Positions 28,406-37,529 of a stretch of DNA of 64,000 nucleotides are shown piece after piece (position 1 is the stretch's first letter; each line of letters opens with the position of its first letter). A program made the position numbers and the translations under genes. The DNA lies in assembly GCF_016889425.1 (NCBI RefSeq), contig NZ_CP069513.1:1674001-1738000 (forward strand). The letters run 5' to 3'. The notes beneath the pieces are model-generated. The model was not told the DNA's origin, ran no database searches, and worked only from the letters and a program-made list of their open reading frames with translations. Source of the stretch: Corynebacterium amycolatum (GTDB lineage: Bacteria; Actinomycetota; Actinomycetes; Mycobacteriales; Mycobacteriaceae).

Positions 28406-29441
28406 TCTCAGTTCAACTCACACGATGGCCAACCAGGTTGGGCCGCAAACGACGTCGTTTAGCACGGGCGCCGCGGCGCGCAGGTACTGGATTATCATTG
28501 CTGTGCTGGTGGGCTTGGCGACGTTGTTTACCGCGGGTCTGCTCACATGGGACAACCCGTTGCCGTTCGGCACGGAGGGCTTTTGGCTGATTGCGCGTCG
28601 TCGTCTTGATGCCGTGATTGCCATGATTGTGGTTGCCTGCTGTCATGCAATTGCGACGGTTGCGTTCCAGTCGATTGCGAATAACCGAATTATTACGCCG
28701 TCGATTATGGGATTTGAAGCGCTGTACGTGGCTATCAGTACCGCCGCGGTCTACTTCCTCGGCGCGACGGGTCTGATGAATGCCGGCTCGGTTGGGGCGT
28801 TTGTCCTGCAGCTTACGCTGATGGTGGGGCTGTCGCTGGTGCTGTACGCGTGGCTGCTGACTGGGAAGAGCGCGGATATGCACAGCATGCTGCTTGTGGG
28901 CATTGTCATCGGTGGCGGGATGGCCTCGGTATCGACGTTCATGCAGCGCATGCTGACGCCTTCGGACTTTGACCTGCTGACGGCGCGGTTGTTCGGCTCG
29001 GTCAACAACGCTGATCCGGAGTTTTTCCCAGTGGCAATTCCGCTAGTGATAGCGGCAATCGTTGTAATCGCGCTGCATTCGCGGGCGCTGAATGTCATGT
29101 CGCTAGGCCGTGAGGTTGCGACGAATCTGGGCGTGAATTACCAGGTTCGGTCCATCACCGTGCTGGTTGCGGTGTCGGTGCTAATGGCAGTATCGACGGC
29201 TATGGTCGGCCCGATGACATTCCTCGGCTTCCTGGTCGCGACCATTGCGTACCAGGCTGCGGATACCTATGACCATCGCTTTGTACTGCCGATGGCGGGG
29301 CTGATCGGCTACGTCACGTTGGCCGGTGCGTATTTCATTCTCAATCACGTTTTCTATGCTCAGGGCGTGGTGTCCATCATTATCGAGCTGGTTGGCGGTT
29401 CGATCTTCCTCTACGTCGTTTTGAAGAAGGGACGGCTATGA
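28398..29441 (+). CDS. Iron-siderophore ABC transporter permease 2
   Basis: A second FecCD-family permease of about 347 residues (FatC/YclO type). It has RRRLDAVIAMIVVACCHAIA, the analogue of the RxPR motif, and STAMVGPMTFLGFLVATIAY towards the C-terminus. I place the start at GTG 28398, inside the end of permease 1, because GGAG stands seven bases upstream; ATG 28425 is an alternative. The stop overlaps the ATPase start (ATGA), so all three are translationally coupled. The two permeases would form a heterodimeric channel. Confidence 0.88.
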   Translation: MLNLSSTHTMANQVGPQTTSFSTGAAARRYWIIIAVLVGLATLFTAGLLTWDNPLPFGTEGFWLIARRRLDAVIAMIVVACCHAIATVAFQSIANNRIITPSIMGFEALYVAISTAAVYFLGATGLMNAGSVGAFVLQLTLMVGLSLVLYAWLLTGKSADMHSMLLVGIVIGGGMASVSTFMQRMLTPSDFDLLTARLFGSVNNADPEFFPVAIPLVIAAIVVIALHSRALNVMSLGREVATNLGVNYQVRSITVLVAVSVLMAVSTAMVGPMTFLGFLVATIAYQAADTYDHRFVLPMAGLIGYVTLAGAYFILNHVFYAQGVVSIIIELVGGSIFLYVVLKKGRL

Positions 29442-30196
29442 TTCTCCTCGACAGTGTAAGCAAGAGCTATACCAGCGAGGTGTCAATTGGCCCCGTTGAC
29501 CTGGAAATTCCGACCAACTCCATCACGGCGCTGATCGGACCGAACGGTGCGGGCAAGTCCACGCTCTTGACTATGATTGGCCGCCTTCTGGCCGTCGATT
29601 CCGGCGACATCAACGTCGGCCCGTACAACGTGGGCAAGACCAAGTCGAAGGATCTGGCGAAGGTGCTGTCGATTCTGCGTCAGGACAATCACTTCGTCAC
29701 CCGTCTCACCGTGCGCCAGCTAGTCAGCTTCGGCCGCTTCCCGTACAGCCAGGGGCGCCTGACCGCCGAGGATGAGCGCATCATCTCTCAGTACATCGAG
29801 TTCCTCAACCTTGAGGCGCTCCAGGGCCGCTACCTGGATGAACTCTCGGGCGGTCAGCGTCAGCGCGCGTATGTCGCAATGGTGCTCTGTCAGGAGACGG
29901 ATTACGTGCTTCTCGACGAGCCGTTGAACAACCTGGACATTTCTCATTCGGTCGACATCATGTCGCACCTGCGCACTGCAGTGCGCGAGTTGGGTCGCAC
30001 GATGGTGGTGGTGTTGCATGACATCAATTTCGCGGCTCGCTACGCCGATTACATCTGTGCGGTCAAGGATGGCCAGATTGTTGAGCACGGCCCAACCTCA
30101 GAGCTGATGCGTTCGGAGGTTCTGAGCCCAATCTTCAACACTCACATTGACATCGTCGAGGGCCCGCACGGCCCGGTCGCCTGTTACGGCTCTTAA
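29438..30196 (+). CDS. Iron-siderophore ABC transporter ATPase
   Basis: The 252-residue nucleotide-binding subunit that drives uptake. Walker A GPNGAGKST at about 34-42, Q-loop in SILRQDNHF, signature LSGGQRQR at about 136-143, Walker B YVLLDEP and the switch His in VVLHDINFA. It is of the FatA/YclP type. Ends the operon; no hairpin terminator is visible in the 44 bases before rnhA. Confidence 0.93.
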   Translation: MILLDSVSKSYTSEVSIGPVDLEIPTNSITALIGPNGAGKSTLLTMIGRLLAVDSGDINVGPYNVGKTKSKDLAKVLSILRQDNHFVTRLTVRQLVSFGRFPYSQGRLTAEDERIISQYIEFLNLEALQGRYLDELSGGQRQRAYVAMVLCQETDYVLLDEPLNNLDISHSVDIMSHLRTAVRELGRTMVVVLHDINFAARYADYICAVKDGQIVEHGPTSELMRSEVLSPIFNTHIDIVEGPHGPVACYGS

Positions 30197-30240
30197 GCCA
30201 ATTCCGAGCCGGCCCCACGCAGCCGATACAATCTAGCCTC

Positions 30241-31152
30241 ATGACTATTACTGCTGCCGTTGACGGTTCCGCCTTGCACAACCCCGGACCTGCCGGGTGG
30301 TGCTGGTATATCGACGACAGCTGCTGGGCCGCCGGCGGATGGAGAGAGGGAACCAACAACCGCGGGGAGCTCACTGCTCTTGCCGAGCTGCTCCGCGCTA
30401 CCGCGCACATCCCCGACGAACCTCTTTTCGTACTGTGTGATTCGCAGTACGTGATTAACTCCGTTACCAAGTGGATGCCGGGGTGGAAGCGCAAGGGATG
30501 GAAGAAGCGCGACGGCAAGCCCGTCCTCAACGTCGATATCTTGCAGGACATCGACCAGCTGCTCGTCGGCCGCAATATCCACCTCGAGTGGGTTAAGGGA
30601 CACTCCGGCCACGACATGAACGAGGCCGCTGATCAGCGCGCCCGCGCGGCCGCCACTGCGTATCAGAAGGGCACCGCAGTGCCCGAGGGGCCAGGTTTCG
30701 CCGGCGCGGGGAGTCGCGGGCAGACGAATGCAGCACAGGCGAATGCAGTGCCGACAAAAACCACGCCCGCCGCGCCTATCTCCGAGCCCAAACAACCCAA
30801 GACCGCAACCTTCGAGCAGGAGGGTCTCTTTGACCTCGCTGCCGACACCACCGTGATGCCCGAGGACGCCGCCAAGGAAGCGCTCACCGTTTTCCGCCGC
30901 GCCGCACATCGCGCTGAACAGGGCAATGCTCGCGCCCTCAAGGCATTGCTTAACGACGCCCTGGGCGCCAACCTCGCCGTGCCAGACGGGCTTTCGGATG
31001 CCGAGCATGAGCTCCGCGTCGAGGGAACCACCGCTACCGCGCAGTTCACTACCGACGGCTGGATTGGCTTGGCTGTCTGGGATTTGTCCCAGGCAGTGGG
31101 GAAGGCCACAGGTTCCGCGCGTTTGCTGGGCTGGAATGTGGGTAGGTCTTAG
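30241..31152 (+). CDS. rnhA: Ribonuclease HI with C-terminal extension
   Basis: Cuts the RNA strand of RNA/DNA hybrids. Residues 1-145 are an RNase H fold with the acidic catalytic residues in AAVDGSALHN (Asp), NNRGELTALAE (Glu), LCDSQYVINS (Asp) and MNEAADQRARA (Asp), and the basic handle MPGWKRKGWKKRDGKP for binding the hybrid. After a Pro/Ala/Thr-rich linker (about 145-190) there is a further ~110-residue domain (KEALTVFRRAAHRAEQG... to LLGWNVGRS) that is not part of ordinary RNase HI; I do not recognise its fold with confidence (an NTF2-like fold is one possibility). It lies at the head of the core gene block 30-39.7 kb. Confidence 0.88.
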   Translation: MTITAAVDGSALHNPGPAGWCWYIDDSCWAAGGWREGTNNRGELTALAELLRATAHIPDEPLFVLCDSQYVINSVTKWMPGWKRKGWKKRDGKPVLNVDILQDIDQLLVGRNIHLEWVKGHSGHDMNEAADQRARAAATAYQKGTAVPEGPGFAGAGSRGQTNAAQANAVPTKTTPAAPISEPKQPKTATFEQEGLFDLAADTTVMPEDAAKEALTVFRRAAHRAEQGNARALKALLNDALGANLAVPDGLSDAEHELRVEGTTATAQFTTDGWIGLAVWDLSQAVGKATGSARLLGWNVGRS

Positions 31153-31264
31153 CAGTAGTATGAAAGTTTGGTCTTTTAGGTAGACCACCAGGCAATCCGG
31201 GGTTACTGGTAGCCTGAAAACACATAAATTCTTTTACTCATTACATATAAGGAGCTCCGACTTC

Positions 31265-32461
31265 ATGGCTGAGCACGTAGGTCCTCGTTCCGGCGAAGGC
31301 CGAGGAAATCGCGGAAACCGCGGGTCTAACCGTTCCCATGGTCGTGGCGAGGGCGGCTTTAACGGGCGCAACCGCAACGATCGTCGTGGACAGGGCGGTG
31401 GCCCAGGTGGTCGTGGCCGTGGTGGTCACGGTGGTCATGGCGGCAACCGCGATTCCCGTGGTTCGCGGGGCTTCCGTCGTGATGATCGCGACGATCGTGA
31501 CTTTAACCGCGGTGACCGCAATGAACGCGGTGGTCGTGGCGGTCGTGGTTACAACCGCAACAATCGCGATGATCGTAATGAGCGCGGCGAGCGCGGTTAC
31601 AACCGCAACGACCGGGGCGACCGCAATGATCGTCGCGGCCCGGGCGGACGCGGTGGCCAGGGAGACCGCAACTTCGACCGTCGTGGTGGTAAGCCACGTC
31701 GCTCCAACCGTGGTGGTCGCTTCCAGGATGAGAAGCGTACGCACCGCACCGGCCCGCAGCGCCCAGGTTTCCGCGAGGAGCGCATTGAGGCCCGCAAGAA
31801 CGAGCCGAAGCTGCCAGATGACATTCGTGCAGACGAGCTCGACCCGAGCGTGCGCCAGGATTTGAAGAGCCTAGCTAAGGACAACGCCGACAAGGTCGCT
31901 CGTCATATGATTATGGCTGCAATCCTGATGGCTGAAGACCCGCAGCGTGCCCTGGAGCACGCCCGCGCAGCGAAGGACCGCGCAGGCCGCGTCGGTGTCG
32001 TTCGTGAGACCGCTGGTGTTGCCGCTTACCACGCAGTTGAGTGGAAGGAAGCCCTGGCGGAGCTGCGTGCTGCTCGTCGCATCTCCGGTGGTCCGGGCAT
32101 GCTCGCGGTGATGGCGGACTGTGAGCGCGGCCTCGGCCGCCCGGAGAAGGCCATCGAGCTGGCTCGCTCCGAGGAAGCCAAGCAGCTGGACAACGAGTCC
32201 AAGACTGAGCTGGCTATCGTCGCCGCAGGTGCCCGCCGCGATATGGGCCAGATTGATGAGGCTCTGGTTGAGCTGGAGACCCAGGATTTGAACCCGGACC
32301 GTGAGGACTTCGAAGCAGCTCGCCTGTTCTACGCCTACGCTGATGCGCTGGTGGAGGCCGGCCGTAAAGACGATGCCAAGGTGTGGTTTACCCGCTGCGC
32401 CAAGATTGATGTCGACCAGATGCTCGATGCTCGCGAGCGCATCGAAGAGCTGAGCAAGTAA
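31265..32461 (+). CDS. RG-rich disordered N-terminus plus TPR-like protein
   Basis: A 398-residue protein in two halves. Residues 1-~165 are almost only Gly, Arg, Asn, Asp and Ser, with many RGG/GRGG and NDRxDRN units (GPGGRGRGGHGGHGG; GYNRNDRGDRNDRR); this should be unfolded and RNA-binding in character. Residues ~175-398 are helical repeats like tetratricopeptide repeats (AILMAEDPQRALEHARAAKD; AAYHAVEWKEALAELRAAR). It occupies the place of Rv1691 in the M. tuberculosis order. AAGGAGCTCC sits ahead of ATG 31265. Function unknown; an RNA- or ribosome-linked role is only inference from the RGG region. Confidence 0.87.
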   Translation: MAEHVGPRSGEGRGNRGNRGSNRSHGRGEGGFNGRNRNDRRGQGGGPGGRGRGGHGGHGGNRDSRGSRGFRRDDRDDRDFNRGDRNERGGRGGRGYNRNNRDDRNERGERGYNRNDRGDRNDRRGPGGRGGQGDRNFDRRGGKPRRSNRGGRFQDEKRTHRTGPQRPGFREERIEARKNEPKLPDDIRADELDPSVRQDLKSLAKDNADKVARHMIMAAILMAEDPQRALEHARAAKDRAGRVGVVRETAGVAAYHAVEWKEALAELRAARRISGGPGMLAVMADCERGLGRPEKAIELARSEEAKQLDNESKTELAIVAAGARRDMGQIDEALVELETQDLNPDREDFEAARLFYAYADALVEAGRKDDAKVWFTRCAKIDVDQMLDARERIEELSK

Positions 32462-32570
32462 ACAGCCCAGCTGCCCGGCTCGCACAACCAGCCACCGCTG
32501 ACGCAATCCGGCCGCGCATCTACAATTCGTCGTAAAGCGTTCCTATTTCGTAAAAGGAGAAATGCACCTC

Positions 32571-33611
32571 ATGGCTTCTGTCGCTTCTTCCTATGATGCC
32601 GCTCTGCTTGATCTGGATGGCACGATTTACGAGGGCGGCGCGGCGATTCCGAACGCGCTGGAGGGGCTGACCGAGGCGGCGCTGCCGATGGTGTTTATTA
32701 CGAACAACGCCTCCCGTGCGCCACAGACGGTGGCGGATCAGCTCAATGGGCTGGGCTATGACGTTCACGCGGACGATGTGATGACGTCAGCGCAGGCGGC
32801 CATCGAGATGGCGGCGGAGGTCATTGATCCGGGCTCGAACGTCTTTGTGTTGGGTGCGGAGTCGTTTAAGCAGTTGGCTCGTGAGGCGGGGTACACCGTG
32901 GTGGATTCCGCTGATGACAACCCTGCGGCGGTTTTCCAGGGGCTCAACCGTGAGATGACGTGGAAGCAGATGTCGGAGGCGGCGCTGGCGGTGTCGCGGG
33001 GTGCGCGCTACCTGGTGTCGAATTTGGATACGACGCTGCCGTCGGAGCGCGGTTTCCTGGTCGGCAATGGTTCGGTGGCTGCGGCGATTTCGACGACGAC
33101 GGGCGTGGCGCCACTGTCGGCCGGTAAGCCGAAGCCGCCGATGTTCATTAAGGCGGCGGAGCGTGTGGGCGCAAAGAATCCGCTGGCGATTGGGGACCGC
33201 CTGGATACCGACATCGCGGGCGGAAACGCTGCCAAGGTGGACACGTTTATGGTGGTCACGGGCGTTTCCACGCATATGGATGTCGTCGCAGCGCCGCCCG
33301 AGCACCGTCCGACGCTCATCGGTGCTGACATGACCGCGCTGAATCGTGAGCTGGATCAGGCACGTCCGGCTCCGCAGGCTGGTTTCACCGCGCGTTACGA
33401 CGATGCGGAGGCCGGTGTCATCGTTCTTTCTGGCGGTGACACGGAGGATCCTCGGTTGGCGAACCCGGCGGAGGCCGCGGTGGCGGCGCTGCTGACGGTC
33501 GCGGATGTGGTGTGGAACTCTGAGGCTGGTCGTGCTGGCGCAGTCGAGGTCACGCAGGTCCGCGCAGAGGGCCCGGCTGCTGAGGCGGCGCTGGCTGCCT
33601 GGCGGAAGTGA
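32571..33611 (+). CDS. HAD-IIA family hydrolase (NagD-like)
   Basis: A ~346-residue phosphatase of the haloacid dehalogenase superfamily, class IIA cap. Motif I is LLDLDGTIYEGG, motif II is VFITNNAS, the lysine is in LSAGKPKPPMF, and motif III/IV is AIGDRLDTDIAGG. The substrate is probably a small phosphoester but cannot be named; relatives include p-nitrophenylphosphatases and glycerol-3-phosphate phosphatases. The start is ATG 32571, 11 bases after AAAGGAG; ATG 32562 is in frame but too close to that site. The C-terminal ~80 residues are an extra Ala-rich domain also found in actinobacterial relatives. Confidence 0.88.
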   Translation: MASVASSYDAALLDLDGTIYEGGAAIPNALEGLTEAALPMVFITNNASRAPQTVADQLNGLGYDVHADDVMTSAQAAIEMAAEVIDPGSNVFVLGAESFKQLAREAGYTVVDSADDNPAAVFQGLNREMTWKQMSEAALAVSRGARYLVSNLDTTLPSERGFLVGNGSVAAAISTTTGVAPLSAGKPKPPMFIKAAERVGAKNPLAIGDRLDTDIAGGNAAKVDTFMVVTGVSTHMDVVAAPPEHRPTLIGADMTALNRELDQARPAPQAGFTARYDDAEAGVIVLSGGDTEDPRLANPAEAAVAALLTVADVVWNSEAGRAGAVEVTQVRAEGPAAEAALAAWRK

Positions 33612-33617
33612 TAGCTG

Positions 33618-33881
33618 ATGAGCGAGATCGCACCGAAGCCTGGGCAGGGGCCGGGGCAGGAGTCTGGTCCCGTGCCGGGGCCGAAACCGGGTCCCTCTGC
33701 TGCACCCAGCCCGGCGGCAATGCCCGGTGCGCGCGAGGTAACCCCGGAGGACGTCCGGGAGCAGGTTGCGGCTGCACTATCCGCACCAGCGCCGACTCCG
33801 CAGGAGAGAGTCGCACAGTTCGAACGGGCGCATGAGATTTTGTATGAGGCCCTGGGCTCGTCACGCAGGGAAGGAAAGTGA
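33618..33881 (+). CDS. Small Pro/Gly-rich protein (Rv1693-position)
   Basis: An 87-residue protein: the first ~40 residues are a Pro/Gly/Gln-rich tail (PGQGPGQESGPVPGPKPGP) and the rest is a helical domain (RVAQFERAHEILYEALGSS). It stands exactly where Rv1693 stands in M. tuberculosis, between the HAD phosphatase and tlyA, and its stop overlaps the tlyA start by four bases (GTGA). No function is known; the compact placement suggests co-translation with tlyA. Confidence 0.75.
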   Translation: MSEIAPKPGQGPGQESGPVPGPKPGPSAAPSPAAMPGAREVTPEDVREQVAAALSAPAPTPQERVAQFERAHEILYEALGSSRREGK

Positions 33882-34726
33882 ACGCGGTGGCAAAGAAAGC
33901 TCCTAAGCGCAGGCTCGATGCGGAGCTGGTGCGAAGGAAGATTGCTCGCTCCCGTGAGGCGGCAGTGGACATGATTAAGGCCGGTCGAGTCGAGGTCGGT
34001 GGTTTTGTCGCCTCCAAGCCCGCGACTGCGGTGACAGGGGACGTGTCCATTCGCGTCAGTGGCCTGGAAGAAGACGAGAACTGGGCGTCGCGCGGGGCTC
34101 ACAAGCTGCTCGGAGCACTGGAAGCGTTCGAGCCGCAGGGCCTGGACTTGAAGGGCCGGAAAGTGCTGGATGCCGGTGCCTCGACAGGCGGTTTTACCGA
34201 TGTGTGTCTGCGCCGCGATGTTAATACCGTCTACGCCGTCGATGTCGGCTACGGTCAGCTGATTTGGCGCCTGCAGGATGACCCACGGGTGGTTGTGCTC
34301 GACCGAACTAATGTCCGCACGCTGACCCCGGAGATCCTCGGCGGCACGGCCGATGTCATGGTCGGCGACCTGTCGTTTATCTCTCTGAAGCTGGTCCTGC
34401 CAGCGATTGTATCCTGCCTGGACGAGGGCGCTGACCTGCTGCCGATGGTCAAACCACAGTTCGAGGTAGGCAAGGAGCGCCTTGGCTCCGGTGGTGTTGT
34501 GCGCAGCGATGCGCTGCGTCAGGAAGTTGTCCAAGAAGTCGCCGAGTACGCCCGCACTCTGGGGCTGTCCTTCCGCGCAGCTGTGGCCAGCCCGCTTCCG
34601 GGTCCGAGCGGCAACGTGGAGTTCTTCCTATGGCTGGTGAAAGACGGTGGCGCCAGCGATATTGGTGATGAGGCTATGGCTGCGGCCATCGCTAAGGCCG
34701 TTGAGGAGGGGCCGCACAATGACTAG
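33878..34726 (+). CDS. tlyA: 16S/23S rRNA 2'-O-methyltransferase TlyA
   Basis: Methylates cytidine riboses on 16S and 23S rRNA near the subunit interface; in mycobacteria its loss gives capreomycin/viomycin resistance. The 282-residue protein starts with an S4 RNA-binding domain (RRLDAELVRRKIARSREAAVD..., about 12-75) followed by an FtsJ-like Rossmann methyltransferase with the SAM motif VLDAGASTGGFTD and the catalytic Lys/Asp/Lys/Glu set (RGAHK, GDLSFISLK, VKPQFE). Start GTG 33878 overlaps the preceding gene; its end overlaps the NAD kinase start by eight bases. Confidence 0.93.
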   Translation: MNAVAKKAPKRRLDAELVRRKIARSREAAVDMIKAGRVEVGGFVASKPATAVTGDVSIRVSGLEEDENWASRGAHKLLGALEAFEPQGLDLKGRKVLDAGASTGGFTDVCLRRDVNTVYAVDVGYGQLIWRLQDDPRVVVLDRTNVRTLTPEILGGTADVMVGDLSFISLKLVLPAIVSCLDEGADLLPMVKPQFEVGKERLGSGGVVRSDALRQEVVQEVAEYARTLGLSFRAAVASPLPGPSGNVEFFLWLVKDGGASDIGDEAMAAAIAKAVEEGPHND

Positions 34727-35705
34727 CTCACCGACCGGCTCACCGACTAGCGCGAAGACTCACTCACGGGAAAGCAAGCCCAAGACCAGCGCCGGCAAGC
34801 GCGAGATCCTGCTGGTCCCGCACACTGGCCGCAGCGCCAACCTGGAAATGGCCGCCGAGGCGGCCGAGCTGCTTGAGGCCGCGGGTATCGATATCCGCGT
34901 GCTGGCCGGTAAGAACCCGGAGGCGTTGGCCGCGCACCCAACGCTCGGTAAGTACCCGCGCTACTGGCACTCGCCGCAAGCAGCGTCGGGATGCGAACTC
35001 GTCCTCGTCCTGGGTGGCGACGGTACCTTCCTGCGTGCCGCAGATATCGCGCATTCGGCTGACCTGCCGGTGCTCGGTATCAACATGGGACACGTGGGCT
35101 TCCTCGCCGAGTGGGAGCAGGAGTCCATGACGGAGGCGATCAACCGCGTTATCAAGCGTTCCTGGCGTATCGAAGATCGCATGACCATCCGCGCCACCGT
35201 CCGTGACACCACCGGCCGCGTAATTGGCTCCGGCTGGGCGCTGAACGAAGTCAGCATCGAAAACGTCAACCGCCGTGGCGTGCTGGACGTCATCCTAGAG
35301 GTCGATCGCCGCCCGGTGAGTTCCTACGGCTGCGATGGCGTGCTGATTTCCACGCCGACAGGCTCCACCGCGTACGCCTTTTCCGCAGGTGGTCCGGTGC
35401 TCTGGCCGGAGCTCGATGCCATGCTGGTCGTGCCCAATAATGCCCACGCGCTGTTCTCCCGCCCGCTGGTGATCTCCCCGCACTCGACCATCGCCATTGA
35501 GACCAACCACGACACCGCCGAGGCAGTCGCGGTGCTCGACGGCTTCCGCAACATCACCATGCCGCCGGGCAGCCGTATCGAAATCGAGCGCGGCGCGCAA
35601 CCGGTGCGCTGGGTGCGTCTGGATGATCAGCCGTTCGCCGATCGTCTGGTGCACAAGTTCCGCTTGCCGACGTCCGGGTGGCGCGGCCCCGCCGAAGCCC
35701 AATAG
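34719..35705 (+). CDS. ppnK: NAD kinase
   Basis: Makes NADP from NAD using ATP or polyphosphate. The 328-residue protein has the GGDGTFLRAA catalytic motif, the NE motif in ALNEVSIEN, and the glycine-rich SPTGSTAYAFSAGGP motif (here STPTGSTAYAFSAGGP). I use ATG 34719, which overlaps the end of tlyA, instead of an earlier in-frame ATG inside tlyA. The first ~28 residues are a Ser/Thr/Lys-rich tail ahead of the conserved ILLVPHTGR. Position next to recN is conserved in actinobacteria. Confidence 0.93.
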   Translation: MTSSPTGSPTSAKTHSRESKPKTSAGKREILLVPHTGRSANLEMAAEAAELLEAAGIDIRVLAGKNPEALAAHPTLGKYPRYWHSPQAASGCELVLVLGGDGTFLRAADIAHSADLPVLGINMGHVGFLAEWEQESMTEAINRVIKRSWRIEDRMTIRATVRDTTGRVIGSGWALNEVSIENVNRRGVLDVILEVDRRPVSSYGCDGVLISTPTGSTAYAFSAGGPVLWPELDAMLVVPNNAHALFSRPLVISPHSTIAIETNHDTAEAVAVLDGFRNITMPPGSRIEIERGAQPVRWVRLDDQPFADRLVHKFRLPTSGWRGPAEAQ

Positions 35706-35764
35706 CCTTTTACCCACGGCAGACAAGACCCCACATTCCAAGGGAAGGACTGATTGCAGGCGCC

Positions 35765-37504
35765 ATGCTGACTGAGATTTCCATCCGCGACCTCGGCGTT
35801 ATCCCCGATGCGACGCTTGAATTCAGCCCAGGCCTGACCGTACTCACAGGTGAAACCGGTGCGGGTAAGACCATGGTGGTCACCAGCCTCAAGTTGCTCT
35901 GTGGCGCGCGTGCCGACGCCGGCCGCGTGCGCACCGGCGCCGACAAGGCTCTGGTGGAAGGTCGCGTTTCCACCGAGCACCTCTCGGAGGAAGAGTCAGC
36001 CACCATCGATGCTGTGGTCTCTGAGCTCGGCGGCGAGCGCGATGAGAATGACGAGTACCTGCTTGCCCGTCAGGTCTCCGCGAAAGGCCGCTCCCGTGCG
36101 TGGGTTGGCGGCCGCAGTGCGTCGGCTGCGGCATTGGCGGATGTCTCCACGCGCCTGATCGCGATTCATGGCCAGAATGATCAGCTGCGCTTGCAAAGCG
36201 CTGATGAGCAGCGTGCGGCGATCGACCGCATGGATGCCGAGACCATCGTGCCGACGCTGGAAACCTACCGTCAGCAACGCGCACACTGGCGCACCATGGT
36301 CAAAGAGCTGGAAGAGAAGACCTCTAAGCGACGCGAGTTGGCCATGCGTGCTGACCAGCTCAGCTTCGCCATCGAAGAAATCGACGCAGTCTCGCCCGAA
36401 CCAGATGAGGATCAGGACCTGGCCTCCCAGATCCGGCGCATGCAGGACCTGGACGGTCTCCGCGACGCTGCAGCCGTGGCGCTTGCCGCCATCGATGGCG
36501 CCGCCGCCGTGAGCACGACCGGTATGGATGCCGCCACCGAGGACTCCGGTGCTGCCGAACTGCTCGGTGCCGCCGCAAACGAGCTCGCCGGCTCCAATGA
36601 TGACGAGCTCACCGAGTTTTCCAACCAGCTCAATGAGCTGACCAGCCAGCTCTCCGAGATTTCCGCTGGTCTCGGCGCGTTTCTCTCTGGTCTGCCGGAG
36701 GAAACCGAGTCCCTGGATAAGCTCATGCAGCGCCAGGTGGAGATCAAGAATCTCACCCGTAAGTACGCCCCGGACATCGCGGGCGTGTTGGCCTGGCGGG
36801 ATAAGGCGGAGCGCAAGCTCGCCACGCTGGATGTTTCCGGCGAAGCCCTGGACAAGCTCACCGCAGAGATCAAGGCCGCAGAGAAGAAGCTCGGTAACAC
36901 CGCGCGGAAGCTCTCCAAGGCCCGCGCAAAGGCTGCGAAGCACCTGGAACAGTCCGTGACCAAGGAACTCAAGGGCCTGGCCATGCCACATACCTCGCTG
37001 GTGGTGGAGATCACCAAGGCCGACACCTTTGGCCCCGCTGGCGTGGACAACATCGAGTTCAAGCTCCGTGCCCACGAAGGTGCCGAACCGCGCCCGCTGG
37101 CCTCATCCGCATCCGGAGGCGAGCTATCCCGCATCATGCTGGCATTGGAAGTTGTCCTCGCCGAAGGACAGGCCGGACACACGATGGTTTTCGATGAAGT
37201 CGATGCCGGTGTTGGTGGGCGCGCGGCTGTGGAGATTGGCAAGCGCCTGAAGCAGTTGGCGGTGAATAACCAGGTGATCGTCGTCACGCACTTGCCTCAG
37301 GTGGCGGCGTTTGCGGATACCCACTTGGTGGTCAGTAAGGATGCCCGTTCAGGTGCGGTGTCGTCGAAGGTGACGAGCCTGGGCGATGAGGAGCGGATTG
37401 ACGAGCTCGCGCGGATGATGGCGGGCTTGGACGATTCGGACTCCGGACGGGCGCACGCGCAAGATCTTCTGGATCAAGCTCGGCGCGCCTTCGCGGCCAA
37501 GTAG
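35765..37504 (+). CDS. recN: DNA repair protein RecN
   Basis: An SMC-like ATPase that acts early in double-strand-break repair. The 579-residue protein has Walker A GETGAGKT near residue 30, a central coiled coil (about 160-380), the signature SGGELSRIMLAL near 455, and Walker B TMVFDEVDAGVGG near 480. I begin at ATG 35765 (MLTEISIRDLGVI), the usual RecN N-terminus; the longer frame upstream overlaps the NAD kinase gene. No LexA-like box was identified in front. Confidence 0.94.
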   Translation: MLTEISIRDLGVIPDATLEFSPGLTVLTGETGAGKTMVVTSLKLLCGARADAGRVRTGADKALVEGRVSTEHLSEEESATIDAVVSELGGERDENDEYLLARQVSAKGRSRAWVGGRSASAAALADVSTRLIAIHGQNDQLRLQSADEQRAAIDRMDAETIVPTLETYRQQRAHWRTMVKELEEKTSKRRELAMRADQLSFAIEEIDAVSPEPDEDQDLASQIRRMQDLDGLRDAAAVALAAIDGAAAVSTTGMDAATEDSGAAELLGAAANELAGSNDDELTEFSNQLNELTSQLSEISAGLGAFLSGLPEETESLDKLMQRQVEIKNLTRKYAPDIAGVLAWRDKAERKLATLDVSGEALDKLTAEIKAAEKKLGNTARKLSKARAKAAKHLEQSVTKELKGLAMPHTSLVVEITKADTFGPAGVDNIEFKLRAHEGAEPRPLASSASGGELSRIMLALEVVLAEGQAGHTMVFDEVDAGVGGRAAVEIGKRLKQLAVNNQVIVVTHLPQVAAFADTHLVVSKDARSGAVSSKVTSLGDEERIDELARMMAGLDDSDSGRAHAQDLLDQARRAFAAK

Positions 37505-37529
37505 CTGCACTTATGTTTGACTAAGTGCC

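Noticed and set aside
31241..31744. 167-codon minus-strand frame opposite the RG-rich domain
   Set aside because: Low-complexity mirror of the RGG coding sequence (Thr/Ala/Val only); a shadow.
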